Assembly: GCA_024653795.1 (NCBI GenBank)
Contig: JANLHY010000648.1
Coordinates: 1-6,257 of the forward strand
Origin: Candidatus Brocadiaceae bacterium
Lineage (GTDB): Bacteria > Planctomycetota > Brocadiia > Brocadiales > Brocadiaceae
Direction: 5' to 3'
DNA length: 6,257 bases
Part shown: positions 6,097 to 6,257 of the stretch, in pieces
Layout of the letters: the number at the start of each line of letters is the position of its first letter
Position numbering within the stretch: position 1 is the first letter of the stretch
Notes under the pieces: generated by a model
Database searches by the model: none
The model's input: the letters and a program-made list of their open reading frames with translations, nothing else
Told to the model about the DNA's origin: nothing
Position numbers and translations under genes: made by a program

Positions 6097-6257
6097 CGTC
6101 GTGAGCTCAGTCGAACGATTCAGGGGGTTGTTTTTTTTCTGGGCTATTTTACAACCCACTAACCCGACTTTCGCAATTCGAGGCGAAAAACGGTTATTTT
6201 TAGGCATGAAACGCCCTGAAACCCTTGATTTTAAAGGAGTGAATTTCCAAAAAGGGC

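Noticed and set aside
6025..6207. 60-codon open frame on the minus strand at the end of the window
   Set aside because: Its KSPFFKGDL stretch is the translation of the intergenic inverted repeat at 6071-6096, a common source of false small proteins, and it has no ribosome binding site.
6206..6257. ATG followed by 17 open codons running off the window (MKRPETLDFKGVNFQKG)
   Set aside because: There is no convincing ribosome binding site and no recognisable domain in so short a stretch. It may be the start of a gene beyond the window but cannot be supported.

Overview
The window reads as part of an anaerobic, redox-active bacterium with moderate GC content. Low-complexity intergenic hairpins (C-rich/G-rich arms around TTCGCAA, and an AAGTCCCCCTT element followed by a TGAGCTCA motif) are of a kind I associate with anammox Planctomycetes (Brocadiales) and some Deltaproteobacteria or Nitrospirota. 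The lineage assignment is tentative, since no rRNA or other phylogenetic marker is present.

Layout, all genes on the + strand. (1) 2-142 is the 3' end of a NuoE/HydC-like [2Fe-2S] subunit. (2) 163-1845 is a NuoF/HydB-like NADH-oxidising flavoprotein subunit with its own N-terminal thioredoxin-like [2Fe-2S] domain. (3) 1855-3801, only 9 bp further on, is a soluble sensor histidine kinase with a Rossmann dinucleotide-binding domain, then GAF, PAS, HisKA and HATPase_c domains. (4) 3802-4103 is a gene-free spacer rich in inverted and direct repeats. (5) 4104-5294 is a response regulator with two receiver domains and a terminal PAS domain but no recognisable output domain. (6) 5390-6043 is a MobB/BioD-type P-loop NTPase with a Cys/His-rich insert, preceded by a promoter-like element and two strong inverted repeats. 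(7) 6044-6257 is a non-coding tail with another dispersed-repeat-like hairpin.

How the genes may work together (inference): the NuoE/NuoF pair is the NAD(H)-reacting diaphorase module of a larger enzyme, such as a soluble NAD-linked hydrogenase, a formate dehydrogenase or a complex I-like unit. The catalytic partner is not in the window. The histidine kinase is apparently translated from the same mRNA as NuoF and carries a GxGxxG Rossmann fold at its N-terminus, which makes it a plausible NADH/NAD+ sensor tied to this module. The double-receiver protein is its natural candidate partner. The MobB-like gene would link the locus to molybdopterin cofactor supply, for example for a formate dehydrogenase or a nitrate/nitrite oxidoreductase, but it may be an independent transcription unit.

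The most interesting points are the Rossmann-fused kinase coupled to an NADH dehydrogenase subunit, the REC-REC-PAS protein that stops exactly at the end of its PAS domain, and the promoter/palindrome arrangement in front of the MobB-like gene.
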